A stretch of DNA of 64,000 nucleotides, from the NCBI RefSeq assembly GCF_900105355.1, contig NZ_FNSC01000001.1, positions 4,092,001 through 4,156,000 of the forward strand, read 5' to 3'. The stretch is from Pseudomonas anguilliseptica (GTDB lineage: Bacteria; Pseudomonadota; Gammaproteobacteria; Pseudomonadales; Pseudomonadaceae). Each line of letters begins with the position of its first letter. The first letter of the stretch is position 1. Shown in pieces: positions 28,356 to 38,994 of the stretch. The notes below the pieces were generated by a model that was not told the DNA's origin, did no database searches, and saw only the letters and a program-made list of their open reading frames with translations. Position numbers and translations under genes: made by a program.

Positions 28356-29012
28356 ATGACCACTCTCAACTCAAAAAAACTGCACATCGACATCGTTTCT
28401 GATGTGGTTTGCCCGTGGTGCATCGTCGGTTACCGGCAGCTGGAAAAGGCCCTGCAAGCCAGCGGCACCGACTATGAGCTGCATTGGCAGCCGTTTGAGC
28501 TAAACCCCGACATGGTGCCCGAAGGACAAAACCTGAGCGAACACCTCGCCGAGAAATATGGGGCGAGCAAAGAGCAGTCGCAAGAGAACCGTCTACGCAT
28601 AACGCAGGCCGGCGCAGAGCTGGGCTTCGAGTTCAGTTTTGCCGACGACATGCGCATGCACAACACCTTCAATGTTCATCAGCTTCTGCATTGGGCCGAT
28701 CAACAGGGCCACATGCACGACTTGAAACAGGCGTTTTTCGTCGCGCACTTCACCCATCGCCGCAATCTCTCGGATAACAACGTACTGGCCGATGTGGCCG
28801 CAGAGATTGGGCTAAATCGTGACGACGCGCTGGCCGTTGTTGCAGACCAACGCTTCGCCAACGAAGTGCGCGCGACTGAACAGTCGTGGATAAGCCAAGG
28901 TATCAGTGGTGTCCCAGCCGTGATCTTCAACCGCCGCCACCTTGTGACCGGCGCGCAAGGTGTCGAAAACTACACACGCATTTTGGAACAGTTGGCAGCG
29001 GCGGGAGACTGA
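28356..29012 (+). CDS. DsbA-family oxidoreductase (FrnE-like)
   Basis: A 218-residue cytosolic thioredoxin-fold protein of the DsbA/FrnE family. The redox motif C-P-W-C is in IVSDVVCPWCIVGYRQLEKA (residues about 14-33). The helical insertion contains HNTFNVHQLLHWADQQ and the cis-Pro loop is QGISGVPAVIFNRRHLVTGA, both typical of FrnE. No signal peptide is visible, so it acts in the cytoplasm, perhaps in oxidative-stress thiol chemistry. It stands alone between cysI and ccoG. Confidence 0.9.
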   Translation: MTTLNSKKLHIDIVSDVVCPWCIVGYRQLEKALQASGTDYELHWQPFELNPDMVPEGQNLSEHLAEKYGASKEQSQENRLRITQAGAELGFEFSFADDMRMHNTFNVHQLLHWADQQGHMHDLKQAFFVAHFTHRRNLSDNNVLADVAAEIGLNRDDALAVVADQRFANEVRATEQSWISQGISGVPAVIFNRRHLVTGAQGVENYTRILEQLAAAGD

Positions 29013-29219
29013 ATAATCACGCACTTGCGTAATGCTGACGTACTCCAGCACCATGATGATCAGCATACCTTCTGTGGTGAGATAGCTGTCGGCAACGCCA
29101 TCATGTGTCTTTGCCTATTTTTCATCTGATCCGCTTTTTATTGGAAAACCTGAGTCTGTTATCCAAACAGCTGCGCTCGCATCATTCGCCTCGCCTGATA
29201 TAGCCCGACGAGGCCCGTA

Positions 29220-30635
29220 ATGAGCGAACGAATTCCCGCGCAGATCATCGAGACCATCGACCCGTGCCAGCCTATCCGCCTGACGCCCTCCCAGGCTGGC
29301 GGGCCGATCCATACCCGCAGTTTCAGCGGCCGCTTTCGCAATCTGCGCCTGTACGGCGCGGGCTTGCTGTTTCTGATCTTCTTCGGCACCGCCTGGCTGG
29401 ACTGGGACGGTCGTCAGGCGGTGCTGTGGAACCTGGCCGAGCATCGTTACTACATCTTCGACGCGACCTTCTGGCCGCAGGATTTCACCCTGCTCTCGGC
29501 GCTGCTGATCATTGCCGCCTTTGGCCTGTTCACCATCACCGTGGTGGCCGGGCGGGTGTGGTGTGGCTATACCTGCCCGCAGAGCGTATGGACCTGGGTG
29601 TTTATGTGGGCGGAAAAAGTCACCGGGGGCGAGCGTAATCAACGCATCAAGCTCGATGCTGCGCCCTGGTCACTGAACAAGCTGGCGCGGCGCAGCGCCA
29701 AACACGCGATCTGGCTAGGCGTCAGTCTGCTCACGGCGCTGACCTTTATCGGTTACTTCACACCAATCCGTACACTTGCCAGCGACCTGCTGCACCTGCA
29801 ACTGGACGGCGGCACGCTGGTGTGGGTGCTGTTCTTTATGGCCGCCACCTACCTTAACGCCGGCTGGCTGCGCGAGAAGGTCTGCGTACACATGTGCCCC
29901 TACTCGCGCTTCCAGAGTGCAATGTTCGATGACGACACCCTGCTGGTGGCCTACGACGCCAAGCGCGGTGAAGGCCGTGGCCCGCGCAGGAAAGACAGCG
30001 ACCACAAGGCCGAAGGCCTGGGCGATTGCATCGACTGTTACATGTGTGTGCAGGTCTGCCCAACCGGTATCGATATCCGCGATGGCCTGCAGATCGACTG
30101 CATCAGCTGCGGCGCCTGTATCGATGCCTGCGATTCGATCATGGACAAAATGGGTTATGCCCGAGGCCTTGTCGGCTATCACTCCGAGCGCGAACTGCAA
30201 GGTGGCAAAACCCACTGGCTGCGGCCACGGCTGGTTGGCTACGGCATTGCCCTGGTGCTGATGCTTGCCGCCTTTGCCTGGGCCTTGAGCGCGCGTTCGA
30301 TGTTGTCCATCGACTCGGCCAAGGACCGCAGCATGTTCCGCGAGAACCAACTGGGGCAGATCGAGAACACCTACCTGCTCAAGGTGATCAACAAGACCCA
30401 GCAGCCGCAGCGTTATGCTCTGGCGCTGGTCGACACCCCCGGCCTGCGCCTGGATGCGCCGCAGCAGTTGCAGCTCAACCCCGGAGAAATCCTCGATGTC
30501 CCGGTGACCGTGGTGCTGGAACGTGAGCAGGCCGAGGCCAGCACCCTACCCGTGCGCTTCGCGATCCATAACCTGGCCGATAGCAGCGAGCAGGCACAGA
30601 CGCAGAGCGTTTTTCTCTCGCCGCGCGGGCGCTGA
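29220..30635 (+). CDS. ccoG: Cytochrome c oxidase accessory protein CcoG (FixG/RdxA family)
   Basis: A 471-residue inner-membrane iron-sulfur protein that aids copper delivery to cbb3 oxidase. Transmembrane helices lie at about residues 40-60, 85-110, 155-175, 190-210 and 335-355. Cysteine motifs include VWCGYTCPQSVW, VHMCPYSRFQ and the two ferredoxin-type clusters CIDCYMCVQVCPTG and CISCGACIDACDSI. The C-terminal ~110 residues form a periplasmic Ig-like FixG_C domain. It is not adjacent to ccoNOPQ here, although the family usually is. Intact. Confidence 0.93.
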   Translation: MSERIPAQIIETIDPCQPIRLTPSQAGGPIHTRSFSGRFRNLRLYGAGLLFLIFFGTAWLDWDGRQAVLWNLAEHRYYIFDATFWPQDFTLLSALLIIAAFGLFTITVVAGRVWCGYTCPQSVWTWVFMWAEKVTGGERNQRIKLDAAPWSLNKLARRSAKHAIWLGVSLLTALTFIGYFTPIRTLASDLLHLQLDGGTLVWVLFFMAATYLNAGWLREKVCVHMCPYSRFQSAMFDDDTLLVAYDAKRGEGRGPRRKDSDHKAEGLGDCIDCYMCVQVCPTGIDIRDGLQIDCISCGACIDACDSIMDKMGYARGLVGYHSERELQGGKTHWLRPRLVGYGIALVLMLAAFAWALSARSMLSIDSAKDRSMFRENQLGQIENTYLLKVINKTQQPQRYALALVDTPGLRLDAPQQLQLNPGEILDVPVTVVLEREQAEASTLPVRFAIHNLADSSEQAQTQSVFLSPRGR

Positions 30636-30690
30636 GAGTCGCATGGCAAGGCAACTCCCCGTAGAGTGCGGTCATCTGCAGGCCGCACCT

Positions 30691-32109
30691 ATGGACACGA
30701 TGAAACGCTACGAGAAATTCGCCGACCAGATTGCCGAACTGATCCGCACGGGCATGCTCGCACCCGGCGAAAAGGTGCCCTCGGTGCGCCACGCCAGCCG
30801 TACCTATGGGGTCAGCCCATCCACGGTGTTCCAGGCCTATTACCTGCTGGAAGACCGCGGCCTGATCCAGGCCCGCGCGCGCTCTGGCTACTTCGTCCGC
30901 GAACTCGCGCGGCATTCCCTGGCCGAACCGCAAACCTGCCAACAACCGACGCAAACCACCGAAGTGGATGTCAGCGAGCTGGTGTTCTCGGTCCTCGCCT
31001 CACTCAAAGACCCAGGCACCGTGCCATTCGGCTCGGCCTTCCCCAGCCCGCAGTTGTTTCCTCTGGCGCGCCTGGCCCGCGCTATGACGCACAGCCTGCG
31101 TGATATTCCGCCGCAAGCGGTGATCGCCGATATGACCGAGGGCAACCCCAACCTGCGCCGGCAGATTGCCCTGCGTTATATGGTCAGCGGCGTGATGTTG
31201 CCCCTGGAAGAACTGGTGCTCACCAGCGGCGCCATGGAAGCTCTCAATCTGTGTCTACAAACGGTGACCCAACCCGGCGATCTGGTGGCCATCGAGGCGC
31301 CGGCCTTCTACGCCACGTTGCAGGTGCTGGAGCGGTTAAAGCTCAAGGCGGTGGAAATCCCGGTCAACCCCCGTGAAGGTATTGATCTGGGTGTATTGAG
31401 CGAGCGTCTGGCCAGCCTGCCGATCAAGGCCTGCTGGTTTATGAGCAGCCTGCAGAACCCACTCGGCGCGAGCATGAGCGATGACAAGAAGCGTGCACTG
31501 TATGAACTGCTGCAGCGCCATCAGGTGCCGCTGATCGAGGATGACGTGTACGCCGAGCTGTACTTCGGCAGCCAACCGCCAAAACCGGTGAAAAGCTTCG
31601 ACCACGCCGGCCTGGTGATGCACTGCGGCTCGTTTTCCAAATGCCTGGCGCCGGGTTATCGGGTTGGCTGGGTGGCCGGCGGGCGCTATGCCGAGCAGAT
31701 CAGCCGGCTCAAGCTGATGACCACCATCTCGCCCTCCGTGCCGGCCCAGGCCGCCCTGGCCGAGTACCTGCAGCACGGCGGCTACGACCGCCACCTGCGC
31801 AAGCTGCGCCACGCCCTGGAGGCGCAGCAGGCATCGATGCTCGCCTCGGCCGCGCGGCATTTCCCGGCCTGCACCAAGGTCACCCGTCCCAGCGGCGGCT
31901 ACTTTCTCTGGTTCGAGTTTCCCGAGCAGATCGATGCCCTGCGCCTGTTTCAACTGGCTCTGGCCCAGGGCATCAGCCTGGCACCAGGGCCGATCTTCTC
32001 GGCCACCCGGCGCTTCGGCAATTGCGCACGGCTTAACTACGGCCACCCCTGGGATGCGCAGAGCGAACAGGCCATGGCCGTGCTGGGGCGGATTATTTCC
32101 TCCTTCTAG
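30691..32109 (+). CDS. MocR/GntR-type regulator with aminotransferase domain
   Basis: A 472-residue two-domain regulator. The N-terminal GntR winged helix (about residues 5-72) reads KFADQIAELIRTGMLAPGEK, SVRHASRTYGVSPSTVFQAY and a wing. A long linker leads to a fold-type I aminotransferase domain that probably binds PLP as an effector: SGAMEALNLCLQTV, FMSSLQNPLGASMSD, IEDDVYAELYFG and the Schiff-base Lys in GSFSKCLAPGYRVGWV. Targets unknown. ATG 30691 is preferred: the frame is open to 30523, but that part overlaps ccoG and has no conserved sequence. Confidence 0.88.
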   Translation: MDTMKRYEKFADQIAELIRTGMLAPGEKVPSVRHASRTYGVSPSTVFQAYYLLEDRGLIQARARSGYFVRELARHSLAEPQTCQQPTQTTEVDVSELVFSVLASLKDPGTVPFGSAFPSPQLFPLARLARAMTHSLRDIPPQAVIADMTEGNPNLRRQIALRYMVSGVMLPLEELVLTSGAMEALNLCLQTVTQPGDLVAIEAPAFYATLQVLERLKLKAVEIPVNPREGIDLGVLSERLASLPIKACWFMSSLQNPLGASMSDDKKRALYELLQRHQVPLIEDDVYAELYFGSQPPKPVKSFDHAGLVMHCGSFSKCLAPGYRVGWVAGGRYAEQISRLKLMTTISPSVPAQAALAEYLQHGGYDRHLRKLRHALEAQQASMLASAARHFPACTKVTRPSGGYFLWFEFPEQIDALRLFQLALAQGISLAPGPIFSATRRFGNCARLNYGHPWDAQSEQAMAVLGRIISSF

Positions 32110-32235
32110 AGCCTTGTTACGTTCAGCCAACCCCGCCTTTGCGGTGCATGGGCTGAAATCTTTCTTCGATATTTTTCGCAGCAAACGGCCGGCAGCTCGG
32201 CTAATTTAGCCGCCTGTTCAATTCAGAGATCAGTC

Positions 32236-33315
32236 ATGGATTCGATAACCCAAGCGGTACTTGGTGCCACTATTCAAGGCGCACTGCTCGGCCGCTGGCA
32301 AGGACGCAAGGCACTGCTTTACGGCGCCATGCTCGGCACATTGCCGGATCTGGATGTAGTCATCGATTACGGCGACGCCGTGGCCGATATGACCTATCAC
32401 CGTGGTTTCAGCCACTCGCTGTTTGTTCTCACCGGCCTCGCGCTGTTTCTGACCTGGCTGACCCGACGCGTCCGGCATAACCCCGGTTATTCAGCACAGC
32501 GGTTATTTATCACCCTGTGGCTGGTGCTGATTACCCATCCGCTGCTCGACAGTTTCACCAGCTACGGCACCCAGCTGCTCTGGCCACTGACGCCCATACC
32601 TACCGCCTGGTCGAGCATCTTTATCATCGACCCGCTCTACACCATTCCTCTTTGCGTCGCCGTGGCCCTGGGGCTGCTTTATGGCCTGCGCGACCACAGC
32701 CTGCAAAACAAGGCGGCCAGGGCTCCGGCTCTAGCCTTGCTGATTTCCTCCTTGTTCCTGGGCTCTACCCTGGGCGGCAAATACATGGCCGAGCAGCGCG
32801 TGGAAGCCGAACTGGCGCGTCAGGGCATCGAAGCTCAGCAAATCTTCAGCACCACCACGCCGTTCAACAGCCTGCTGTGGCGGGTGATCGTGCTCGATGG
32901 TGAGGATTACCACGAGGCGCTGGTCAGCTGGTTTGACGATGCACCGCCGCAGCTCGCGCGCATCCCGCGCGGCACACACCTGGCTGCAGCCCTGGCCGAC
33001 TCGCCGGCGCATGTGCGGCTGGCCTGGTTTACCAATGGCGTGCTGCGCTATGACCAGTTGGGCGAGCAACTGGTCGTCACCGACATCCGCCTGGGCATGA
33101 CCGGTTTCCACCCCTTCCGCTTCGACTTCGCCACCCTGAAAGACGGCGAGTGGCACGTGCATGACGATATCCAGCGCCTGCCAATAGAGCGTGGTGATGT
33201 ATCGCGCCTGCAGCTGCTGTGGGCGCGTATATGGCAGCCCGAGGTGCAAGTACCGCTTCTGGCCTGGGCTGATGAGTTACGTAAAGTGCCGCTGGCCAGC
33301 AGCGACTTGCCATAA
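32236..33315 (+). CDS. YdjM-type (DUF457) membrane-bound metal-dependent hydrolase family protein
   Basis: A 359-residue inner-membrane protein. The N-terminal ~190 residues match the DUF457/YdjM family, with His/Asp clusters that likely bind metal: MDSITQAVLGA, GTLPDLDVVIDYGD, YHRGFSHSL and THPLLDSFTSYGT. Several transmembrane segments are interspersed (about 50-70, 88-105, 135-155, 165-180). The C-terminal ~170 residues form a soluble domain (LLWRVIVLDGEDYHEALVSW) of unknown role. E. coli YdjM is an SOS-regulated member, but no LexA box was seen here. Substrate unknown. Confidence 0.85.
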   Translation: MDSITQAVLGATIQGALLGRWQGRKALLYGAMLGTLPDLDVVIDYGDAVADMTYHRGFSHSLFVLTGLALFLTWLTRRVRHNPGYSAQRLFITLWLVLITHPLLDSFTSYGTQLLWPLTPIPTAWSSIFIIDPLYTIPLCVAVALGLLYGLRDHSLQNKAARAPALALLISSLFLGSTLGGKYMAEQRVEAELARQGIEAQQIFSTTTPFNSLLWRVIVLDGEDYHEALVSWFDDAPPQLARIPRGTHLAAALADSPAHVRLAWFTNGVLRYDQLGEQLVVTDIRLGMTGFHPFRFDFATLKDGEWHVHDDIQRLPIERGDVSRLQLLWARIWQPEVQVPLLAWADELRKVPLASSDLP

Positions 33316-33323
33316 CCACGCCT

Positions 33324-33343
33324 GCCGGCCTTCATGGGCCGGC
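33324..33343. repeat. Short GC palindrome after the YdjM-type gene
   Basis: GCCGGCC (33324-33330) and GGCCGGC (33337-33343) around a 6-nt loop. No T-run follows. It may be a remnant of a REP-like element or a weak transcript end. Confidence 0.5.
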
Positions 33344-33405
33344 CCTACAGCGATGCTGCGCATGGTCTAGGCTGAATTCCAACCTATCTCCGTTGGAGTC
33401 TAGCC

Positions 33406-34934
33406 ATGAATATCCGGCAGAAAATGATCGCCTGTGGCGCGATCAGCGTACTGGCAGCCACCCTGCTGGGTAGCATCGGTTTCTGGGGGCAAACGCGCCT
33501 GGCCAGCGCCCTTAACGAAAATCAGCTGAGTGTCAGCGCCCTGCGCAACCACCTGGAAGGCGACATGATGCATGACGCCCTACGCGCCGATGTACTCGCA
33601 GCCTTCTATATCGACCCTGCCGACAGCGCGGCGGTAACCCAGGTGCGCGATGACCTGCGCGAGCACAGCGAATGGTTTACCCGCACCCTCAACGACAACG
33701 CCAAACTGCCGCTCAGCGCGGATATTCGCCAGGCCATCAGCCAGTCGCAGCCAGCCCTGGCCAGTTACATCCAGCAGGCCTAGGGCATCGTCAACCTGGC
33801 CCTGACTGACCCGCAGGCCGCACGCCAACAGATGGCCGCCTTCGATGCCAGCTTCGGTGATCTGGAAGAAAAGAACGAAGCCCTTAGCGGCCTGATCGAA
33901 GCGCACTCGGCAAAAACCCGTAGCGACGGCGAAGCTGCCGTGCAACAGGCCGCCTGGTTGCTAATTGGTGGCATTTTGCTGGTCTGCTGCCTGCTCTGCC
34001 TGCTCACCACCCAGTTGATGAAAGCTGTCTTGCGCCCACTGGAGAAGATCATCGGGGTGGCGCGCAACATTGCCCAGGGCAATCTGCGGCAGATGATCGA
34101 CGGCATCCGCCAGGAAGGTGAACAGCTGCAGCAAACCGCGCGCAGCCTTAATGGCGCCTCGCAGAGCATCGTGCGCAGCACCACTGAAGAGTCGCAGAGT
34201 GCCAGCAGCACGGCCGGGGCCATGGAGCAGATGATGCAGAACATCGAACAGATCGCCGGCCACGCACGCAATGCCCAGGAAATTTCCTCGCATTCCGAAC
34301 ACCTGGCCAGCAACGGCGGTCAGGTGATCATGGGTGTGGTGACGGCATGAGCCGGATTGCCGAAGCGGTTAACGAATCCAGCGCCACCATCACCGTACTG
34401 GGCGAATCATCGGAAGAAATTCACTCGATTATCCAGGTAATCAAAAGCATCGCCGAACAGACCAACCTGCTCGCGCTGAACGCCGCCATCGAGGCCGCGC
34501 GCGCGGGTGAGGCCGGCCGTGGCTTTGCCGTGGTGGCCGATGAGGTACGCAACCTGGCCGCGCGCACCGCGCAATCGACCCAGGAAATCACCGGGATGAT
34601 CGAACGCATCCGCACCAGCACCGAGCAGGCAGTCAATAGCATGCAGACCGGCGTTACCCGGGTGAACGATGGCGTGTCCCTGGCGCGTCAGGCCGGCGAG
34701 TCGATCAGTGAAATCCGCGGCGGCGCACAACGTGCGGCCGAGGTGGTGGAGGAGATATCGCAGACCATCGACGAACAGAGCCGCGCCAGCAGCGAGGTGG
34801 CGCAGCAGGTCGAACATATCGCGCAGATGTCGCAGCAAAACAGCCGCACCGTGCATGAACTGGCCGACGCTGCGCAAAGCCTCGACCGCGTGGCGCGCAG
34901 CATGCAGAGCGCAGTGCTGCAGTTTCAGACCTGA
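33406..34934 (+). pseudogene. Methyl-accepting chemotaxis protein, amber codon plus frameshift
   Basis: A transmembrane chemoreceptor of about 510 residues when repaired. TM1 (about residues 10-28) and a periplasmic four-helix sensor (LEGDMMHDALRADVLAAFYI) come first. An in-frame TAG at 33781-33783 follows. The same frame then encodes the rest of the sensor, TM2 (WLLIGGILLVCCLLCLLTTQ) and a shortened HAMP region. Near 34346 a one-base loss shifts frame, after which the signalling hairpin is intact ([36 protein letters not shown]). It lies convergent with a second broken MCP gene, the stops being 13 bp apart. Confidence 0.85.
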
Positions 34935-34947
34935 GCGTGACTTCTGA

Positions 34948-36902
34948 CTAGCTGCGGAACTGCGCCACGAGCCCCTGCAGTTCAACCCCCAGGCGCGCCA
35001 GCTCCGCGCTGGATGCTGCGGTCTGCTGGCTGGCGCTGGCGCTTTGCTCCCCGATATCACGCACCCGCGTCACGCTTTCACTGATGGTTTCCGCCACTGC
35101 GCTCTGCTCTTCGGCGGCGGCGGCAATCTGCTGGTTCATCTGCTCGATGGTGCTTACCGCCTGGGTAATACGACCCAGCGCGGCGCCGGCTTCACCCGCC
35201 AGCGTTACGGTGCGCTGAGTCAGGCTGCGGCTGCTGCCCATCTTCTCCACCGCACCCTTGGCCAGGCGTTGCAGACTGGCGATCAGCCCTTCGATTTCTT
35301 CGGTGGAATCCTGCGCGCGCTTGGCCAGGGCTCGCACTTCATCGGCCACGACGGCAAAGCCGCGCCCCTGCTCGCCAGCCCGTGCAGCTTCGATGGCGGC
35401 GTTCAGCGCGAGCAGGTTGGTCTGTTCGGCGACATTGCGAATCACCTCCAGCACCCCGCCAATCCGCGCGCTTTCCTGATTCAGCGCGGCGATGGCCTCG
35501 GCGGATTCTTCAACTTCAGTGGCCAGGTGACCAATCTGGCTGACTGCCTGCTGCACCACCTGGTTACCCTGCTGCGCTTCCTGATCAGCCGCACGAGCAG
35601 CCAGAGAAGCCTGCTCGGCGTTCTGCGCCACTTCCTGCACGGTTGCGGCCATTTCATGCATGGCGGTGGCGGTCTGTTCGGTTTCCATCTTCTGGTTCTG
35701 CACGCCCGCGCTGGTTTGCGCGGTGATCGCCGAAAGCTGCTCGGCGGCGGCGGCAATCTGGCTGACGCCACCGCCAATACGCCCAACCAGGGTGCGCAGA
35801 CTCACGCTCATCACCTGCATGGCGGCCATCAATTGACCGGGCTCGTCACGGCGATCCTGCGGCAGGTCGTGGGTCAGGTCGCCAGCCGCAATGCGCTGGG
35901 CAAACACCACGGTCTGCTGCAGGGGCGAGACAATCAGGCGGGAGATAATCAGCGCCGCCAACATGCCAATAATCACCGCAGCAATGCCCATCGCGCCGAG
36001 CAACAGCATGGCCTGGCGGCTGTCCGCGGCCATGGCCTGCTCTTGCTGAACTTTGGCTTCATCCACCAACGCCAGCACGGCCTGGGCACGTTCAACCATG
36101 GCCACTTCGCTCTGCTGGCTCTGTCCACGCACCTGCTGGTAATTAGTGAAGGCCTGCTGATACAGGGTCAGCGCCTTCAGGGCAGTTTCAATGGCGCCTT
36201 TCTGATCGTCGTCCAGCAGGCCATCAGGCTGCGCGCCACGGTTTGCAGGTCGTCGTTGATATAGGTCCACTCTTCCAGGGCTTCGGCCGAGCCATCGATG
36301 ATGTACTGGCTTTCATGGCCGCGCAGGTCAAGCATGCGTTTGCTCAGGCCCGAAGCGGTTTCCGCCAGGGTCAGCGGGTCACTGCCGCGCAATTTGTCAC
36401 CTTCCAAGCGCAGTTCACGCACCGCGTCGTACATGTCCAACTCGATCACATCGAACTGATCACGCGCCTCACCAGCCGCTTCACGCATCTGCGTGCGCGC
36501 CGCGCGGGCATTGTTCTGCTGCTCGACAAAACTGTCGAACTGCCGGCGATAGTCGTCAATGGCCTGCTGCATGCTTTTCAGACGCGCCTGATCGGCACGG
36601 GATGCGGCCGCCAACTGCTGGACAAGTATCACGCCGACCCGGTCCAGTTGCTCATGCACCTGGGCGGCTGCCTCGCTGGTCTGCCGCAGAGCAAAATCAC
36701 GCTCTGCACGGCGTGCCTGCAACACCTGCGCATCGATGGCCGATAAGCCACTGGTACTGGTATGCCCGTCCAATACGGCTTGCACCGCCAGAAAGCCACT
36801 GCCGGTAACGGCAACTGTGAGCAACAGCACCAGGCCGAAGCCACACATAAGCTTTTTTCCGACAGACAGATCGGCGAACAGACGCGCGGCTGAAGAGGAC
36901 AT
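34948..36902 (-). pseudogene. Methyl-accepting chemotaxis protein, frameshifted
   Basis: From ATG 36902 (GGAG upstream), TM1 (CGFGLVLLLTVAVTGSGFLA) leads into a large HBM-like helical periplasmic sensor. Near 36225, after QTVARSL, one base appears to be missing and the frame changes before [20 protein letters not shown]. The second frame carries TM2 (about 36,000), HAMP and the complete signalling domain ([40 protein letters not shown]) to its stop at 34948. Both parts look well conserved, so the lesion is recent or an assembly error. The shift is not in a homopolymer. Confidence 0.85.
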
Positions 36903-37315
36903 AACAACTCCGTTTTTATTATCGAGCGCAGCAAGGCTGCACGATGGCGGCCCAGGCAAGCACATAAACAACTGATGGCAGTTTAGCTCCGCTTTATTGC
37001 AACCCTTGCGCCAGAGGCCTGACCTGAGTTTAGGCAACAACGCAAAGGCCGGAGCCAGAGCCGTTGACGGTGGACCAGGGCGATAAAGCCAAAAGCCGAA
37101 TACTGCGGACAACCTGGTTTATCGGCAGGTTTCCGCTGATCCTTTATCGCGAATGGCGAGTTATCGCCAGAAAGTCCACGCCAAGGATATGACGACCATA
37201 AGAAAGGCCATGAGCCCATCACATGTTGCGAGACGACAAATCGCAGGCTGACGTTGAGCAAAGCCCAGCAGGCAGCGACATATCTTTAGGCAACAGGTAT
37301 TCAGGCATCGCCAAT

Positions 37316-37350
37316 AAAAAGGGCGCACGGCTTTTGCTTGTGCGCCCTTC
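37316..37350 (-). terminator. Terminator downstream of the Na+-dependent transporter
   Basis: GGGCGCAC (37321-37328) pairs with GTGCGCCC (37340-37347), extended by A-T pairs. On the - strand the stem is followed by TTTTT (complement of 37316-37320). It lies 26 bp beyond the transporter stop. Confidence 0.8.
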
Positions 37351-37375
37351 TCTACTGCGGCTCAACGTGGCGTGA

Positions 37376-38832
37376 TTAACGCCCGGCGAGCACCGGTACG
37401 ACTCGTGGCCTGAGCACTTCACCAAGCACCGCGAGCAGGCCGATGGCGCCAGCAATCCAGTACCACTGGGCAATCGGGTCAAACATCAACCAGCCCAGGG
37501 CGTGCAGGAACACCACCATGATCAGCACCGGGCTGACGTAGCGCACCATAAACAGCCACAGGGCATAGCCCAGCGGCGGCAGATTCAGCTCATCACGCAT
37601 GATCTCGCTGCGCAGGGCGTAACCGGCCAGCAACACCATGAAGATACCGCCCAGCGGCATCATCCAGCGTGAAGTCAGGTAATCCAGCCAGTCGAAGAAG
37701 TTCTTGCCCAGCGGCGTCCAACCGGACAGCAGGTTGAACGAGAGTATCGCCAGCAGGTGATCACCAGCAGCACCGCACCGGAAGTGGCTGCAGCCTTGAA
37801 GCGGCTGATACCGTACTTCTCATTCAGGTAGGCCACCGTGGCTTCGATCATGGAGATCGCCGAAGTCAGCGCGGCAATCGACACCATGGCGAAGAACAGC
37901 ACGCCGAATGCAGTACCGAACGGCATCTGCTGGAAGGCCAGCGGCAGGCTCATAAAGATCAACCCCGGCCCGGCGCTCGGGCTCATGCCGTTGGCGAAGA
38001 TAATCGGGAAAATCGCCAGCCCCGCCAGCAACGCCACGCAGGTGTCGCAGATGGCCACAACAAAGGTGGTGCGCGCCACCGACTGGCCGTCCGGCAGGTA
38101 GGAGCCGTAGGTGAGAATTGCCCCGGAGGCCAGACTCAGGGTAAAGAAGGCATGGCCCAGCGCGGCCAGCAACGCTTCACCGGTAATTTTCGAAGCATCG
38201 AAGGTAAACAGAAAATCGAAGCCAGCGCTGAAGCCGCCACTGGTAAAGGCGTAGCCCACCAGAATCAGCAGCATCAAGGCCAGACCCGGCATCATCCAGC
38301 GCACGGCATTCTCGATGCCCTTCTGCACGCCCTTGGCGACGATCCACAAGGTCAGCAGCGCCACCAGCACGCTCCAGCCGCCGAGCTGCCAGGGGTTGGC
38401 GTTATGCGCTTCGAATACCCCGCCAAGGGCTTCCACGCTGGTAGCTGCCAGGGAGCCGTCGAGCATTTTCACCGTGTAGGCAAAGGCCCAACCGGCCACC
38501 ACCACGTAGAAACACAGGATCATAAAGCCGGCCAGCATGGCCATGCCGCCGACCGCCTTCCACAGCGGGTTGCCGTTGTTTTCCTTGACCACCCGACCGA
38601 TCGCATCGATGGGGCTGCCACGGCCGCGCCGGCCAATGGCGATCTCGGTCATCATCACCGGGATACCAATGGCCAGGATGCAGGCCAGGTACATCAGCAC
38701 AAACGCGCCGCCGTATTCGCCGGTGATGTAGGGGAATTTCCAGATATTGCCCAAGCCCACAGCGGAGCCGGTTGCAGCAAGAATAAAGCCCCAGCGCGAG
38801 AGCCAGAGGCTCTTCGGTTTTTCACGGGTCAT
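37376..38832 (-). pseudogene. Sodium-dependent transporter (NSS/SNF family), frameshifted
   Basis: From ATG 38832, TM1 carries the Na+/substrate motif GSAVGLGNIWKFPY and helices follow through RFKAAATSGAVLLVIT. Near 37757 one base is missing. The next frame continues LLAILSFNLLSGWTPLGKNF and then MMPLGGIFMVLLAGYAL and the last two helices to a stop at 37376. Combined length is about 485 residues, normal for bacterial NSS transporters. Location next to hpd-hmgA-fah-maiA suggests an aromatic amino acid (tyrosine) importer. As sequenced, the last three helices are lost, so transport is probably abolished. Confidence 0.87.
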
Positions 38833-38994
38833 GCGTCACCTGTTTGTTTTTATCTGTGACGAAATAGAACCCGCAGCGCTTGTGGCGCGGCGGAGTGGCA
38901 AGGCACACAGAGTGTGAAGGCAGCCGATCTGGCCACCTGGCTCGCTCTGCAAAACCGGGTTCGCCTGTGCCTGACGGCGGCGAAGCCGGCAGGA

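Noticed and set aside
30523..30690. N-terminal extension of the MocR regulator
   Set aside because: The extension overlaps ccoG in another frame and has no conserved sequence; the winged-helix domain begins after ATG 30691.
35044..36264. A 406-codon open frame on the + strand
   Set aside because: Antisense shadow of the MCP signalling domain; low-complexity His/Gln-rich translation is typical of antisense frames in high-G+C DNA.
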